A stretch of 14,169 bases of DNA from an uncultured Flavihumibacter sp. (GTDB taxonomy: Bacteria; Bacteroidota; Bacteroidia; Chitinophagales; Chitinophagaceae): assembly GCA_946482545.1 (NCBI GenBank), contig CAMLRX010000128.1, forward strand, positions 1 to 14,169, in the 5' to 3' direction. How positions within the stretch are numbered: position 1 is the stretch's first letter; each line of letters starts with the position of its first letter. Of this stretch, positions 13,438-14,169 are shown piece after piece. Below the pieces are notes generated by a model that did no database searches, had not been told where the DNA came from, and worked only from the letters and a program-made list of their open reading frames with translations. The translations under genes and the position numbers were made by a program.

Positions 13438-14169
13438 TTAGGGTTGGTATTTTTTAAAAACCGAAGTAGCGGTATGTCCTCCGAAACCAAATGTGTTGTT
13501 CACCACGTAGTTTACGGTCTGGTGCAGCGAACTGCCTAAAACAACATCCAGTCCTTCCGGAATAGCGGGATCCAATACTGTAGTATTGATGGTGGCCGGG
13601 ATGATATCATGTTTCACGGAAAGTGCGCAGGTGATGCTTTCAATTGCGCCTGCTGCACCCAGTAAGTGACCTGTCATCGATTTAGTGCTGGTTACTTTTA
13701 CCCGGTGGTTGCCAAAAACACTTTTAATGCCATTCAGTTCGCCTATGTCTCCAAGTGGGGTGGAAGTAGCGTGGGCATTGATGTAATCTACCTGTTGGGG
13801 TGAAACGCCAGCTTCCTGTAAGGCTTTTTTCGTGCCAAGTGCGGCGCCTAATCCGTTCGCAGGCGTTCCTGTAAGATGGTAGGCGTCAGCAGCCATGCCG
13901 CCGCCAACGATCTCCGCATAAATATGCGCGCCCCGGCGTACGGCGTGGTCGTGTTCTTCCAGGATCAGCGCGCCGGCGCCTTCACCAATTACAAATCCAT
14001 CCCTCGTAGCATCGAAAGGCCGGGATGCAGAAACATATTGTTCGTTGTTCTTCGACAGTGCCTGTGCTGCACCGAAACCGCCTACAGCCGATGGTGTAAT
14101 CGCCGCTTCTGAACCCCCGGCAACCATAACAGTGGCTTTGCCCAAGCGGATAGTGTCAAAAGCGTTGAT
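13438..14169 (-). CDS. fabF: FabF, beta-ketoacyl-ACP synthase II (C-terminal part)
   Basis: The gene runs off the right edge; 243 C-terminal residues are present, starting at INAFDTIRLGKATVMVAGGS in the visible frame (apparent start at 14145 is an internal TTG, not a start). FabF condenses malonyl-ACP with acyl-ACP in fatty-acid elongation in the cytosol. Visible hallmarks are PFDATRDGFVIGEGAG (51-66 of the fragment), the catalytic histidine in NAHATSTPLGD (His133 of the fragment), Lys163 and the second catalytic histidine His168 in TKSMTGHLLGAAGAIE, and the C-terminal FGFGGHTATSVF. The catalytic cysteine lies beyond the window. FabB/FabF variation: the STPLGD and GHLLGAAG motifs favour FabF. 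The gene is followed on the same strand by DUF4349. Confidence 0.93.
   Translation of the reverse strand: MNAFDTIRLGKATVMVAGGSEAAITPSAVGGFGAAQALSKNNEQYVSASRPFDATRDGFVIGEGAGALILEEHDHAVRRGAHIYAEIVGGGMAADAYHLTGTPANGLGAALGTKKALQEAGVSPQQVDYINAHATSTPLGDIGELNGIKSVFGNHRVKVTSTKSMTGHLLGAAGAIESITCALSVKHDIIPATINTTVLDPAIPEGLDVVLGSSLHQTVNYVVNNTFGFGGHTATSVFKKYQP

Noticed and set aside
14143..14145. TTG at 14145 as the start of fabF
   Set aside because: The frame continues to the window edge with normal FabF sequence; the true start and catalytic cysteine lie outside.

Overview
The window looks like a chromosomal segment from a Bacteroidota bacterium, most likely Chitinophagaceae or a close relative. The grounds are promoter -7 boxes of the Bacteroidota form TAnnTTTG, start codons preceded by A/T-rich leaders without a Shine-Dalgarno sequence, lipoproteins with a CSKDD-type N-terminus, and families typical of the phylum (DUF4846, DUF4349, MlaE/MlaF/MCE, bestrophin-like, MtfA-like). 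I see no rRNA, tRNA, CRISPR array, transposase, phage gene or att site. The taxon is an inference from style, not from a marker gene.

Layout. Positions 1-130 hold a perfect hairpin, a 3-copy 11-bp tandem repeat and a terminator. From 134 to 7241 every gene lies on the minus strand. Read in transcription order these are a small unknown protein (7241-6981); a probable run of lipoprotein (6730-5942), bestrophin-like channel (5879-4968), B12-binding radical SAM protein (4910-2712), YihY/BrkB membrane protein (2702-1797) and DUF4846 lipoprotein (1730-882); and a separate small secreted protein (526-134) with its own promoter, long leader and terminator. A divergent regulatory region (7242-7629) separates this block from the plus-strand genes. 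From 7630 to 11826 all genes are on the plus strand: an unknown acidic protein, then a very tight five-gene operon encoding MlaE-type permease, MlaF-type ATPase, MCE/MlaD-type protein, membrane-anchored MtfA/M90 metallopeptidase and YwbE-like protein. From 11832 to the right edge the genes are minus strand again: an unknown exported protein, a DUF4349 lipoprotein and the C-terminal part of FabF, cut by the window edge.

Function. The clearest system is the Mla/MCE lipid transporter: permease, ATPase and periplasmic MCE subunit for phospholipid traffic between the two membranes, translationally coupled to a membrane-anchored zinc peptidase. Several other products are envelope proteins (bestrophin channel, YihY, three lipoproteins, two exported proteins), and FabF makes fatty acids, so the neighbourhood leans towards envelope and lipid biology. 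That link is suggestive only.

Nothing here is clearly a new defence or mobile system. The points most worth a second look are: hairpins placed right at start codons (7573-7604 before the 7630 gene, 12421-12440 before the 12410 gene, and 13367-13407, which swallows the DUF4349 start codon); the structured divergent leader at 7242-7629; a radical SAM protein whose cluster motif is CX4CX2C instead of CX3CX2C; and the peptidase built into the MCE operon.
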